NCBI GenBank assembly: GCA_963556145.1 | Contig: OY744468.1 | Location: forward strand, 2,294,001 to 2,358,000 | DNA length: 64,000 bases | DNA from: Hygrocybe punicea | Taxonomy: Eukaryota > Basidiomycota > Agaricomycetes > Agaricales > Hygrophoraceae | Direction: 5' to 3' | In this document: positions 34,054 through 45,066 of the stretch, one piece after another | Layout: the number at the start of each line of letters is the position of its first letter | Numbering within the stretch: the first letter of the stretch is position 1 | Position numbers and translations under genes: made by a program | Notes under the pieces: model-generated | Seen by the model: only the letters and a program-made list of their open reading frames with translations | The model's database searches: none | What the model was told of the DNA's origin: nothing

Positions 34054-34847
34054 TGTAAAGGCGAGGTCGGGGTGGCTGCGGAATAATAATCCTAAGCCTG
34101 TGGGGTCAGCGTAGAAGTGACTAGGAACAGTCTAACAAGCTTCAGTAAGATAATAGGATATAAGGAGTAAGAAGCCGCCGAGTAAACTACTGAAATCTAT
34201 CGAGACCGATCGAAGCCGACGAAGCCGACGATGTCGGGTACGGCGGGTCGGGTGTCGGGTGACGAGTAACGTAGAGATAAAGGCGGTAGAACGACGGGGA
34301 GGGCGTCGAGGAATCCGACGAGCAATGTGTGCGATGGAATTTACTGAGAGACTTAATTCTCAGAGAGAGAAAATGGGGGAACTGGTTTCTTATTTTGAGA
34401 CGGCGCTCGGGCACCGTTTTTATACTACAAATTGTGTACCTAGATTCGGACGAGAGTCCTCGGCCGATGAGAGGAGACAAAGGAGAATAAAAATGGGGAA
34501 GTAGGAAGAGCGTTGCGAGGCGACGATGACAGGGAAAATGGGTGGAAGATATGAAAAACCGTAAAAGATGCAATATACTTTACTATATCCCCATAAGGGA
34601 GACGCTAGGCGTGAATAAGGCAAGTCCGATGTCGGGATCCCAGTCCGATGAGATCTATCTTCGATATTTGAAGTTCCGTGAGTTTAGGAGATAGACCGTC
34701 CAGGTACGTGAGCGGCCGTGCTAGTCGGTATGCATCGGGTTGCGTCGGGTTGCGTCGGGTTCGAACGTAGATTGCTAGAGACGTCGGGTTCGAGCGGATT
34801 CGCTAGATATCGATGTTACGGCCTCAGAGGGTCGAGGACCCTCTACA
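34054..34847 (-). repeat. Element A LTR (3' LTR in sense direction)
   Basis: 794 bp, TGTA...TACA. The right end carries an 8-bp-arm hairpin (agagggtc gag gaccctct, 34826-34844) directly inside the terminus. Confidence 0.93.
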
Positions 34848-34869
34848 TCTCCTTGGGTCTTCTAATAGA

Positions 34870-34883
34870 GACCATCCGTGGTC
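34870..34883. promoter_or_regulatory. Palindrome GACCA-N4-TGGTC, A copy
   Basis: gaccatccgtggtc, 22 nt from the LTR end. The 22-nt window around it (AATAGAGACC...) matches element D at about 20 positions while the flanks do not align. The role is unknown; it could be a protein-binding site or a 3' end signal of the element. Confidence 0.55.
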
Positions 34884-34925
34884 GAGAATATGGGGTCTCC
34901 GAATGCGGGTCGCGAATGTGGCCAA

Positions 34926-34933
34926 TCACGTGA
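34926..34933. promoter_or_regulatory. TCACGTGA palindrome upstream of A antisense gene
   Basis: CACGTG-core palindrome 84 bp upstream of the ATG at 35018, followed by an A-rich then CT-rich stretch as is usual before fungal start codons. The same 8-mer is present in B (44123-44130), C (56897-56904) and D (30729-30736). Confidence 0.5.
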
Positions 34934-35017
34934 GCGGCCAAACAACGGCAAAGTAAAAAAAGAAAAATTTTCTCGTTGTTGATCCGACCTTTATCTCTAC
35001 ACCATCACACGTTCACA

Positions 35018-36405
35018 ATGTCCCAAGTCTACGACAACTTCCTCGCTTTCGTCGAAAGCATTGAACCCGATGTCCGGGCGGACTACGAAGAGGCCGTCAA
35101 CGCGGTCACCGTGTTTCATAGCGACGACCTCGTAACGATGGTGGACGGCAACGAGGGGATGGCCCAACAATGGTTAAGCGGCCGCAAGAAGGCGCTGGTG
35201 AGTTTCCTTATTGACTACGCGTGTCCTAAGATAGCTCATGCCGTCCCGCCAGCGTGCTTACAATGGAATCGTCGCGGAACTCCGAGCTGGTGGTACGAGG
35301 CCAGTAACGCCACCGTTATGGGCCGACCGCCAATCGTACGCCAACGATGTCGAAGAGTGGCTGAAAGAAGCGGCGGACCGGGAGAGGCAGGAACAGGAAG
35401 AAGCCAGACGGCGGGCGGATGAAGAAGCGGCTACGCGGGAAGAGGAGGCCAAACGGATGGCAGAGGCAAGTGCACGAGCGGAGGCGGAGAAAAGGCGAAA
35501 GGCGGCAGAGGAAAGGCGAGAGCGGCTTAGAATAGAACAACACGAGCAGCACTGGAATCAAGAAGCGGACCGGGTTGAAAGGGATGGAGCCGCGTATCGG
35601 CGGCGGCTCAGCGAAGAGCGGCGAGCTGAAGCAAACGCGGGTGAACCAAGGACTGAGTCGATTCCGGAAGGGGAAGCCGCAGTTGAGCCAGAGGAAGGCC
35701 CCGTCGATCCGGCACCAGAGACACCGGCCGATGTAGACGACGTAGATACGCCGGGCGTAGAGACCGGAGACTTGGCTGGTACGACGGTGAGTTCTTGTGT
35801 CGGTTCATATGTTCTTTAGTTACTGATCCTGGTAACAGTTCACCGGGCCGTTTCCCCTACAACCCTGCACCAACTGCGTCAAGGCGCAAGAGGCGTGTCG
35901 AGGCGTCACGGGCTACGTGTGCGAACGATGCCGAAGGCTGAAGAAGAGATGTACTAACGCTACACACCGGACGGGCGGGGGTCGGCGCAAGGTGGATACC
36001 GGAAAGGGCAAAGAGGTCGCGGTCGGCACGAGGAAGCCGCTGTCGTTCACGACAAAACCCATCCGCAGTAGGCCTGCCCGGGCCTCAACGAGCAAACCGC
36101 GGGTCGAGGAGGTGGAGTCGGTCGAGGACGATGACGAAGACGAGGAGGAGTCGGAGGAAGAGCGGCCGACGAAAAGGCTTAGGACGGCCTCGACAGCGAA
36201 CCCGTTCGTTTTGACGATGGAGAATTACGAGCAAGTGTCGGCGCGGCTAGCGGTCCTTACGGAGGAGCTGGGAGCCCTAGGCACCAACGTCAACCGTCAC
36301 CTCGTCCACTTCGGTCAAGAGTTCCAGCGGCTTCGCGTCGATCTCGAACGGTCGACCTCAAGGTTGGCGATGCTGAAGCGGGATTACGAGACCGGCCGCC
36401 TGTAA
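35018..36405 (+). CDS. Antisense Zn(II)2Cys6 coiled-coil protein, element A
   Basis: Exons 35018-35197, 35253-35786 and 35839-36405 (introns 55 and 52 nt with GTGAG donors), 426 residues. Residues 1-60 are an acidic helical region (MSQVYDNFLAFVESIEPDVR). Exon 2 is a charged coiled coil (RERQEQEEARRRADEEAATR). Exon 3 has CX2CX6CX7CX2CX6C at about 248-276 (CTNCVKAQEAC, then RGVTGYVCERCRRLKKRC), exactly the GAL4-type binuclear zinc cluster spacing. A basic region, an acidic run and a C-terminal coiled coil follow. The gene runs against gag-pol and ends 208 bp from the pol stop, so transcripts converge. It is not a capsid, protease or polymerase part. A nuclear DNA-binding protein is inferred; its target is unknown. 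Confidence 0.85.
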
Positions 36406-36613
36406 AATATATATAAAAATAACGAGCCCGTTGTATATATAAAAAAATATATCGTGTATATATAAAAGACGTGTCAGCTTGTTCACCCAGCTAAGGAAAG
36501 CCGATCGGCTCCCGAAGACATAGGACTATTCGCATCATTCGTCATATCGTTAGAAAACTAAGAGGAACTAAATAAAATGGGGGTATAACGTGGACAGAAT
36601 ATAAATGAAATGC

Positions 36614-39600
36614 TTAATCGTCGTCGGGTGAGGAGTCTATAGAGGGCGGGTACGTCGGATCATCAAGATCGTTTGAATCGGTATCGTCGGCATCGGGGTA
36701 TTGTAAGAAGTCGTCCAACGGTATCGATATTTTTGAGCGGGCGTGGTAGGGTACGACTCGGAAAGCGGCAAATCGAGATTTAGAAACCGCACCGTCGAGT
36801 TCGGCGAGTATGTAGGATCCGCCTTCTGTTTTCCTGACGACAACCATGGGTCCAAAGTACCGCGGTTTTGCTTTACGATCGAGAGACATTTCGATACGTG
36901 AATTTCGGACGAGAACGAGGTTACCGGGTTCGAAGTCGTAAACTTTGATCGTGTTGGCGTATTTCTGCTCAAATTGCCGAGCGGACGCGAGCCGAGATTT
37001 GGTAAGTTTTTCTTTGACCCGATCGAGGTCGGCTTCTCGTTTACGAAGTTGTCGGGCGCGGATGACTATGAGGTCGGTCGTAGACATCGTATCTTGCGTC
37101 GGAACCATGTACGTAGCTTCGGCAAAATCGAATGGAAACAGCGGTTCTACTCCGTGTGCGATGTAGTAGGACGAGTATCCGAGGCTTTTGTGTGTCGTGA
37201 CCCGTTCGGCCCAAAATACGGAGTGGGTTACGGTGTGCCATTTCCTTTCATCTCCATCACAACTTTTCATAATGGCCTCCCGGACATCTAGGTGGCGACG
37301 CTCAACGGGTCCGTTCGCTTGTGAGTTATAGGGCGAAATGCGGATGTGGCGGATACCGTAGCGGGAGGCAAGATAGTCGAGCGCTTCTACGAACGGCTTG
37401 CCGTTGTCGGTGACGATTTCTTCGAGAGCGCCCCAACGGCATAAGATGTCTTCGAACAAGAACGTGCCGATGGTGGAGCCGGTCTCGCGGCGTAACATGC
37501 GGAACTCAGGGTAGGCGGACAGGGAGCAACGGGCTTGGACGATGTATCGATAACCGCCGGATCGTGGCATAAACATTGTGTCGACATACGCTTTACGAAA
37601 TAGCGAGGCCGGTGTAGCGACGGTGGGCGGAATGTGATGATAACGCATTTGCCGCACTTGGCACTGATGGCAAGACTGGACGTACCACTTGACGTCGTGG
37701 TCGAGGTGCGGCCACCAGAAACGGTCGAGTAGCCGAGCGCGGACGGAGAATATACCTTTGTGGCCGAGAGAGTCGTGAGCGTCTTTGAGTAACTGAAGCC
37801 GGCGGTCGGGCGGTATGACGAGTTTGTGTTTACCGTGACGGTCTTTGCGCCAAAGCTTGTTATCGGTGACGAAGAATTCAAGGGCGTATCGTAGGAACAG
37901 ACGGTATTCTTCGTCCGTGAAGTTCGCGGGTCGGGTTAGATCTCGTAACCAAGTCTCGACGAGGGCAAGACGAACGTCGGCCGCGCGGGCTTTATCGGAT
38001 CGCGGTATGTCAGAAACGGCTTCCTGATTTGTGTAGACGAGGACGGCCGGTAATTCTTGGAGTCGGTCGGCTGTGGCACGGCAGCGGCCGCATACGGCAA
38101 TCGGCTTAGACGGTATGGGGACGGGTCGGTAGTTGACGACTTCCATAAAGAAACCGTAGGAGTGGTCGAGCCAATCGTCGGAGTCGTTGATCTCCTCGGG
38201 GTCTTCTGCAGCGCGGGGACGTCGGGAGAGTCCGTCGGGTGCACCGTGTGCGGAAGCGGGTACGTGAACGAGTCTAAAGTCAAATAAGAGCACGCCGGCT
38301 ATCCATCGGTTGATCGTTGCATTGGGCTGAATGTCAGGGTTGTTGAGCATCCCTTTTATGTACTTCGCGTCGACTTCAACAGTGAGGTTGCGGACGCCGA
38401 TGATGAAGATTCGGTAGGCGCGGAGGGCCCTGAAGAGGCCGTAGAGTTCGAGCTTGGACTGGGAGTATCGGGCTTCGCGTTCGTTCCACGATATTGAACC
38501 AAAGCGATTCGGATAGCGCTTTCCGTCGGCGCGGATTTGCATAAGAACGAAGCCGACTCCAAGAACGGATGAATCGACGGCGAGAATCACTTCCCATTCA
38601 CGCGTGTAGTCGATAGCGCGCAGCGCTGGCGACGTAATGACGGCGTTTTTGAGGTAGTCGACGGCGGTCTCTTCTTCTTCACCAAATTCGAAGGGTATAC
38701 CTTTGCGGGTAAGACGGACGAGGGGTCGGGAGTGGAGCGAGAAGTCCTTGATAAAAATACGCAAGACGCCGCAGATGCCGAGAAAGGCGCGAACTTCGGT
38801 GAGGTTGGTCGGCAGTGGCCAATCGCGAATCTTCTGTACTTTGGAGTCATCGGCTACTCTTCCTTCGTATGTGCATCGGTGGCCAACAACGATGACTGAG
38901 GGTCGACACAACTCGAGTTTTTTGCCGTTGAAGGTACCGCCGACATAGCGGAAACGCTGGATGACGCGGTTGACACCTTGGAAGTGTTCCCAAATGAAAC
39001 GTCGGATTGCCGGGTTCTCGGGTATAGTCTCGTAGGTACCGTCGGGTTGCTCGTAGCGGGTTGGAGGCCCTTTAACGGGAATATCGTCCATATACGGAAC
39101 GGCAAGATGAGGGATTTCGTCACGGAGGATGTACGTAGAGTCACCGTGTAGGATCTGCGGGGAATTTGTGTATCCCATAGCAATCCGCGTAAGTCGAAGC
39201 GTTCCGAGTGGAGACTGAAAGGTCATATAGTCACGAGACGAGGGGTGGACGAGGCGTTGGTCGAAAGAGACGAAGAGGTCGAAGGAAGCGTAGCAAGAGT
39301 GGCCGCCAAAGGCCTCGGCCAAGTGCTCGGTCATGGGCGGTACGGCGGGATTGCGGATAGTGACGGCGTTAAGCGGCTGTAGATCATGGACGATTCGAAG
39401 AGACTTCCCATCCTTTTTCAAAACGCAGAACCAGCGGGAGCGGTATGACGAATTCGAGGGTTCATAGGTACCGGCGTTAATTTTGTCTTTGATGATGCCG
39501 ATGACTTCGTTAAGGATGCCGGGTGGGATTGGGATATTGCGATGGACCCACGGGTCGTGCGGTACGGTGGGAATGTGGATCGGCGGGAAGTAGTCCGTAT

Positions 39601-40265
39601 TGAACTGGCCTTTCTCGGATTCGTTCCAGGCGAAGGCGGCTTCTTGCGTTTTGATGATATGGTGGCCGAGTTTTTCTTCCTCAGGCCAAAGGAATCCATC
39701 CGGGTTCATCGGCATCGCGTCGTGTCGTTCCTGGGTATAGCGGGTGCCGGGTGTAAAGTCGGGCGGGTGAGTCGGGAGCGTGGGTAAGTCGGCTAGCGGG
39801 TCGCCGGTGATCTCGCGTATGATACGGTATTCGTCGGGGAGAGTGGTAGAAATTGGGCGGATACGATCGGCTACCTTCTTATACTTTTTCTTGGTAACGA
39901 CTCCTTTTAGGTCCCTGGTAGGGGGGGTGGTATACGAGATATAAGTAGCGTGTTCAGTAGAGGCTTTGTTACAAATATTCGAAGAGGAAATATGTGACGC
40001 AGGAGCGGAGACGGAACAAGACGAAGGAAGGGTATCGGTAGTACGTAGCTGATTTTGTACATCGGTCAACAATGAAACGTACTGGGCGGCAGTCTGAGGC
40101 TGAGACGAAGAGAAATCTAAATCGATAGAAAAACATAAGTCCTCTTCTAGGGGAAACGGCAAAAGGGAAGCATAGTTCGTGGTATAGGTGTGGTCGCTTT
40201 CGAGTGGCGGCTTCTCATCTCCCGGTGCGTCCTTTCCGAGAGGTATCTCCGGGTCCTCGACTTCT
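36614..40265 (-). CDS. pol: Pol polyprotein (RT-RNase H-integrase), element A
   Basis: About 1,182 codons after the gag-pol junction, fully open. From N to C: a Ser/Thr-rich leader; reverse transcriptase (SRWFCVLKKDGKSLRIVHDL and catalytic AVPYMDDIPV); RNase H (VILAVDSSVLGVGFVLMQI); the HHCC zinc domain of integrase (HDSLGHKG, CHQCQVRQ); and the integrase core with acidic residues in YVDTMFM, IVTDNGKPF and NGPVERRH. A GPY/F-like end (KPRYFGPMVVVRKTEGGSY) follows, and no chromodomain is seen. RT before integrase places it in the Ty3 order. The frame lies -1 to gag and opens before the gag stop, so it is probably made by ribosomal frameshifting. Confidence 0.93.
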
Positions 40266-42519
40266 AAAAATCCGGCTTTCCAGTGTCGGACCGCTCTCGT
40301 CGGTTCTTTTGGTTGTGCTCGATGGTGGGCAAGGTGACGACGGCGCCTGTGTTTGGATCCGTAATCGTGACTTGTTGTTCTCCGTTTTTATAATCCTTCG
40401 TAAGGGCCTCGGAAAGCGTGAAGAACGGGCGGCCGATGAGGATCTCGTAGGGGGCGTCGTCGACGACTTGGACTTGGAGGAAAAGATCGACATCGCCGAA
40501 GGTGAATTTTAGGTTGGCGATCCGGCCGAGGGTGTCGTTGTCGCTTTTATTTGCCGACTGCATCCGCATCTTCATATTTTGGAGACCGTAACCGAGTTTC
40601 TCCCAAATATCGCGCCGCATGCCGATGATCATGGAACCGTTGTCGAGGACGCACTCGAATACGAATTTGCCGTTGATGAGCGGGTAGACCGCACGGAGAG
40701 GGACTGAGTCGCGGCCGACGACGAGCGGGACGTTTTCCTGACAGTGTTGACAGGCGCGAGTGGGGATTTCGGGTGCGTGAAAGTGGAAGACCTCGACGTT
40801 GTTACTCTCGGCGGTGACCTTTTTCGACGTAGTGAGGTCCTTCATGTGACGGCGGGCGTCGGACGACATGGCTAAAAGCTCTCGCTGCGAAATGCAGACT
40901 TGAGAATCGAGCGCGCGGTCGATGACGGATTTGGCGATACCGGGATCTTCGATGGGGGCTTGGTAGCGGTATTGGGGGTGCGATGTGGGAAGGTTCTGGG
41001 GACTGCGCGGTACAAGGGCGGTCGGCTCGGTCGGCCGCGTGTTCGAAGGGGGGACTATGGTGATCGGCTGCTCGTTGATAGGTCTGGCCGTTTTCTCGGC
41101 GGGTTTCGCGGCGGGGACAGACGTGGAAGTGGTGGGCAAATTGGGAAACGTTTCTCTAGACTTGCCTTTCGCCTTTGATGGGATCTCTACACCGTCGAAT
41201 CTAACCCGTTTACGAAGCCGCTGCACTTCGGCTTCCAGAACCTTAATTTGTTCGTTGTCGTCGTCGATGTCGGACGTCGTGGACTGAAAGATGTCGGCGT
41301 ACTCGGTGGTGACCTCTGGTTCGTAGGTGGGTACTTCGACGGCGGAGACGAAGTTAGTTTTGACATGAGGCGGCGGGTCGCGTTGGAACGGTTCTGTGGG
41401 GTTGCGGGCAGGGGGAGCGCGGTTGCCGGGGTTCTGTGCGTGCCACGCGTCGAAGCGTTCCCTCATATTTTTGCCGACGATAGCCTTTGGAAGATACATT
41501 CCGTTAGGCAACACGATGCGGCCGTGCTCGTTCTTGCGGCATATTCCGTCTCGAGTGTACTGCTCGCAGATGGGACAATCGCGTATACGATGGAACGGAT
41601 CGTCGCAAAAGAGGCAGTTGAAGTTGGTGAAACCCTGTCCCACGGTGGTCGGCTCAGCCCTATTTGCACACGGCTTTGGGGGGTTGTTGCGTTCGGTGAG
41701 GGCTTGCGTGAGGACGGCGAGTTGTTGCGAAACGAGACGAAATAGGTCGGATACGTTAGGTTCGACCGGTTCCGCTTTAGGAATGACCGGGTCATAGCGA
41801 GCGGGAGGCGGGTAGCGGGTGGCGGGTTCCATTGGAGTCGAGTACCGGACGGCGGCAGGCGACGTTGACGAAAGACGAGAGACGGTGGACGGTTCGGCCG
41901 CGGTTCCGGCCAGCAGGAAGTGGGCGCAATTGTGGAAGTCCTGGAAGTCGTAAGGGTCGCTATGGAAATGGTTCGGCTTTTGGTACTGCAGACGGGTTTT
42001 GATGTCCTTTTTAAGCTCGACATGGAAGCCGTTCTCGTACGCGATGTTGCGTTCTCGGGGAGAGATTCGACCCTTGTCTAAGAGGAATCCCGAGATCCGG
42101 ATGAACTCGCGGTAATATTCGCCAAGTTCGGCGCGGGTACGGATACCGTAAGCGGTTTGGGTGTGCGTAAGACGGTCGAGATCCGCCATAGTGTACCGGT
42201 GATCGTCTTCCGTGCCCGGGTATAGCACGAGTACGCTCTTCTTGAATGCGGCATAATCGACGCCGGTCGCGCTAGGTAAACTTGCCCAAAGCTCGTAGTC
42301 GCTAAGCGACGCGTAGCGCAGACTATGCTTAATGCGTCCTGCGTCGTCGAGAGCGGCATCGGCAGCAAGTATCTCGACTTCTTCGAAGAAACGGTTTAGA
42401 TTGAGCGGGTTCCCGTCGAAGGTCGGGGCCGTGGAGTGACCGCGAGCGGGCATTTGTCGTGGAGTAACATGGGGAGCGGTGACGTGGGAAGCGGTCGAGG
42501 ATCCAGAGGTCGAAGTCAT
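40264..42519 (-). CDS. gag: Gag-protease polyprotein, element A
   Basis: 751 codons from the first ATG. It includes a capsid-like region (ATPases and kinases excluded by lack of motifs), a CCHC zinc knuckle CLFCDDPFHRIRDC at about residues 302-315, a coiled-coil segment (IKVLEAEVQRLRKRV) and a retropepsin-like C-terminal domain (FECVLDNGSMIIGM ... EILIGRPFF). The protease thus sits in the gag frame, and its catalytic triplet is D-N-G rather than D-T/S-G. The frame is open for about 180 more codons upstream of this ATG without any ATG, up to an ATA at 43060-43062 in strong initiation context. Confidence 0.9.
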   Translation of the reverse strand: MTSTSGSSTASHVTAPHVTPRQMPARGHSTAPTFDGNPLNLNRFFEEVEILAADAALDDAGRIKHSLRYASLSDYELWASLPSATGVDYAAFKKSVLVLYPGTEDDHRYTMADLDRLTHTQTAYGIRTRAELGEYYREFIRISGFLLDKGRISPRERNIAYENGFHVELKKDIKTRLQYQKPNHFHSDPYDFQDFHNCAHFLLAGTAAEPSTVSRLSSTSPAAVRYSTPMEPATRYPPPARYDPVIPKAEPVEPNVSDLFRLVSQQLAVLTQALTERNNPPKPCANRAEPTTVGQGFTNFNCLFCDDPFHRIRDCPICEQYTRDGICRKNEHGRIVLPNGMYLPKAIVGKNMRERFDAWHAQNPGNRAPPARNPTEPFQRDPPPHVKTNFVSAVEVPTYEPEVTTEYADIFQSTTSDIDDDNEQIKVLEAEVQRLRKRVRFDGVEIPSKAKGKSRETFPNLPTTSTSVPAAKPAEKTARPINEQPITIVPPSNTRPTEPTALVPRSPQNLPTSHPQYRYQAPIEDPGIAKSVIDRALDSQVCISQRELLAMSSDARRHMKDLTTSKKVTAESNNVEVFHFHAPEIPTRACQHCQENVPLVVGRDSVPLRAVYPLINGKFVFECVLDNGSMIIGMRRDIWEKLGYGLQNMKMRMQSANKSDNDTLGRIANLKFTFGDVDLFLQVQVVDDAPYEILIGRPFFTLSEALTKDYKNGEQQVTITDPNTGAVVTLPTIEHNQKNRRERSDTGKPDF

Positions 42520-43098
42520 TGTGGGTGGAAGGAGCTGAGATGTCGATGAAGCGGTTGTCGGGTGTGCGATGAGCGGGTCGGGTAACGTGGATGATGACGG
42601 CGTAGGCGAAGACGATGACGGGGACGATGACGGCGTAGGCGATGACGATGATGGGGACGATGACGATGACGGATTATTCGATGTCGAGAGCGAAGACGGA
42701 GACGATGACGATGACGGAGTTTTCGATATCGAGAGCGAAGACGTGGACGGGAGTTCTAACGAGGTCGAAGTTGGGGACGTAGGCGATGCGGGTGTCGAAC
42801 TGAGATCGGATGAGTCGGGTGTGATGGTAATTATCGGTATATCGACCGATTCGAGACTGTCGGATGAGAGATATAGGGGGGTGTTTGACCCTGAGACGAG
42901 CGGGAGATTGTTATGTCGAGCGAGGTGGTCGGGTACTAGCTGGAAGAAGTCGTCGTCGATTGTCGGGTCGAAGGCGGCTAAAGATAGTTCTTGTTGAAGA
43001 GTTCTTCGAGGAAGTTCTCGAAGACGACGGTCAGAGGGAGGGATACGGGAAGAGGAAGCTATGGTGGTGCTAGACTATTCCTCGCGGTGGGCTCCAGA

Positions 43099-43892
43099 TG
43101 TAAAGGCAAGGTCGGGGTGGCTGCGGAATAATAATCCTAAGCCTGTGGGGTCAGCGTAGAAGTGACTAGGAACAGTCTAACAAGCTTCAGTAAGATAATA
43201 GGATATAAGGAGTAAGAAGCCGCCGAGTAAACTACTGAAATCTATCGAGACCGATCGAAGCCGACGAAGCCGACGATGTCGGGTACGGCGGGTCGGGTGT
43301 CGGGTGACGAGTAACGTAGAGATAAAGGCGGTAGAACGACGGGGAGGGCGTCGAGGAATCCGACGAGCAATGTGTGCGATGGAATTTACTGAGAGACTTA
43401 ATTCTCAGAGAGAGAAAATGGGGGAACTGGTTTCTTATTTTGAGACGGCGCTCGGGCACCGTTTTTATACTACAAATTGTGTACCTAGATTCGGACGAGA
43501 GTCCTCGGCCGATGAGAGGAGACAAAGGAGAATAAAAATGGGGAAGTAGGAAGAGCGTTGCGAGGCGACGATGACAGGGAAAATGGGTGGAAGATATGAA
43601 AAACCGTAAAAGATGCAATATACTTTACTATATCCCCATAAGGGAGACGCTAGGCGTGAATAAGGCAAGTCCGATGTCGGGATCCCAGTCCGATGAGATC
43701 TATCTTCGATATTTGAAGTTCCGTGAGTTTAGGAGATAGACCGTCCAGGTACGTGAGCGGCCGTGCTAGTCGGTATGCATCGGGTTGCGTCGGGTTGCGT
43801 CGGGTTCGAACGTAGATTGCTAGAGACGTCGGGTTCGAGCGGATTCGCTAGATATCGATGTTACGGCCTCAGAGGGTCGAGGACCCTCTACA
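43099..43892 (-). repeat. Element A LTR (5' LTR in sense direction)
   Basis: 794 bp. Identical by eye to 34054-34847 except aggcaagg for aggcgagg near the 3' end in sense direction. Confidence 0.93.
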
Positions 43893-44044
43893 CCGACCAG
43901 GTACGTGAGCGGCCGTGCTAGTCGGTATGCATCGGGTTGCGTCGGGTTACGTCGGGTTCGAGCGTAGATTGCTAGAGACGTCGGGTTCGAGCGGATTCGC
44001 TAGATATCGATGTTACGGCCTCAGAGGGTCGAGGACCCTCTACA
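43893..44044 (-). repeat. Element B left LTR, part 2
   Basis: Begins with the ccga duplication made by element A's insertion and continues the B LTR to its TACA end at 44044. Confidence 0.88.
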
Positions 44045-44122
44045 TCTCCTTGGGTCTTCTAATAGAGACCATCCGTGGTCGAGAATATGGGGTCTCCGAA
44101 TGCGGGTCGCGAATGTGGCCAA

Positions 44123-44130
44123 TCACGTGA
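44123..44130. promoter_or_regulatory. TCACGTGA palindrome of the B antisense gene
   Basis: Same 8-mer as in A and C. In B it is now separated from the start codon at 45067 by the 849-bp palindromic insertion. Confidence 0.5.
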
Positions 44131-44215
44131 GCGGCCAAACAACGGCAAAGTAAAAAAAATAAAAATTTCTCGTTGTTGATCCGACCTTTTCCTCTACACC
44201 ATCACACGTTCACAA

Positions 44216-45064
44216 CACAGGGTGCACAGTAGCATACCATGTCACACAGTATCTTGAAAGTACTTGACAAGTATACTAAATATCATTACCATAACATTCA
44301 ACATGGTATTGTAACAGTATTCAGACATAAACTACAATACTTGTGCCCAAATTCATCTGAAGGTATGAAGGCAAATGAGACTTATACCTTTTCAATAACA
44401 TCAAGCCTTTTGTTTCACTACTTTTACTGTATCTACAGCAAAGTACTGTATAGTTCAGATAGAATACTTGCAGCCTAAGATGAATCAAAGTATTAAACTA
44501 GTAAGGAAGTTGTGCCACTTTCACTCCTAGGATACCTTTTGAATCCTATCAAGATACAGTGTGAAATAGTATAGTACTGTTGCCATATTGTGGATTTAAG
44601 ATACTGTGTCAATACTTTTAAGATACTGTTTCAGTACTTTTATTATAATAAAAGTATCTTAAAAGTATTGACACAGTATCTTAAATCCACAATATGGCAA
44701 CAGTACTATACTATTTCACACTGTATCTTGATAGGATTCAAAAGGTATCCTAATAGTAAAAGTGGCCCAACTTCCTTACTGGTTTAATACTTTGATTCAT
44801 CTTAGGCTGCAAGTATTCTATCCAAACTATACAGTACTTTGCTGTAAATACAGTAAAAGTAGTGAAACAAAAGGCTTGATGTTATTGAAAAGGTATAAGT
44901 CTCATTTGCCTTCATACCTTCAGATGAATTTGGGCACAAGTATTGTAGTTTATGTCTGAATACTGTTACAATACCATGTTGAATGTTATGGTAATGATAT
45001 TTAGTATACTTGTCAAGTACTTTCAAGATACTGTGTGACATGGTATGCTACTGCGCACCCTGTG
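44216..45064. mobile_element. 849-bp near-perfect palindromic (foldback/MITE-like) element
   Basis: Two arms of about 419 bp are inverted copies with about nine mismatches by eye, joined near 44640. The termini are CACAGGGTGC...GCACCCTGTG. The 3-bp duplication caa is present at 44213-44215 and 45065-45067, and elements A and C show the empty site. The CACAG-type ends with a 3-bp duplication resemble CACTA-like elements. Each arm has the same 79-codon frame (44239-44478 + and 44802-45041 -), but no transposase motif, so it is non-autonomous. AT-rich, unlike the GC-rich retrotransposon around it. Confidence 0.9.
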
Positions 45065-45066
45065 CA

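Larger units (their letters stand above)
34054..43892 (-). mobile_element. Element A: complete Ty3-type LTR retrotransposon
   Basis: 9,839 bp; LTRs 34054-34847 and 43099-43892 (794 bp each, TGTA...TACA). I found one difference between the two LTRs by eye. The 4-bp target duplication ccga is at 34050-34053 and 43893-43896. gag and pol are open throughout on the minus strand, and a three-exon Zn2Cys6 gene lies antisense at 35018-36405. It is inserted inside the left LTR of element B. All parts needed for autonomous movement seem intact. Confidence 0.93.

Noticed and set aside
36614..40162. Shadow frames of 100-165 codons within gag and pol
   Set aside because: They are antisense or off-frame to strongly conserved retroelement domains and recur only because the element is present three times.
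44239..45041. 79-codon frame in each arm of the palindrome
   Set aside because: It has no domain, and its double occurrence follows from the inverted-repeat structure.
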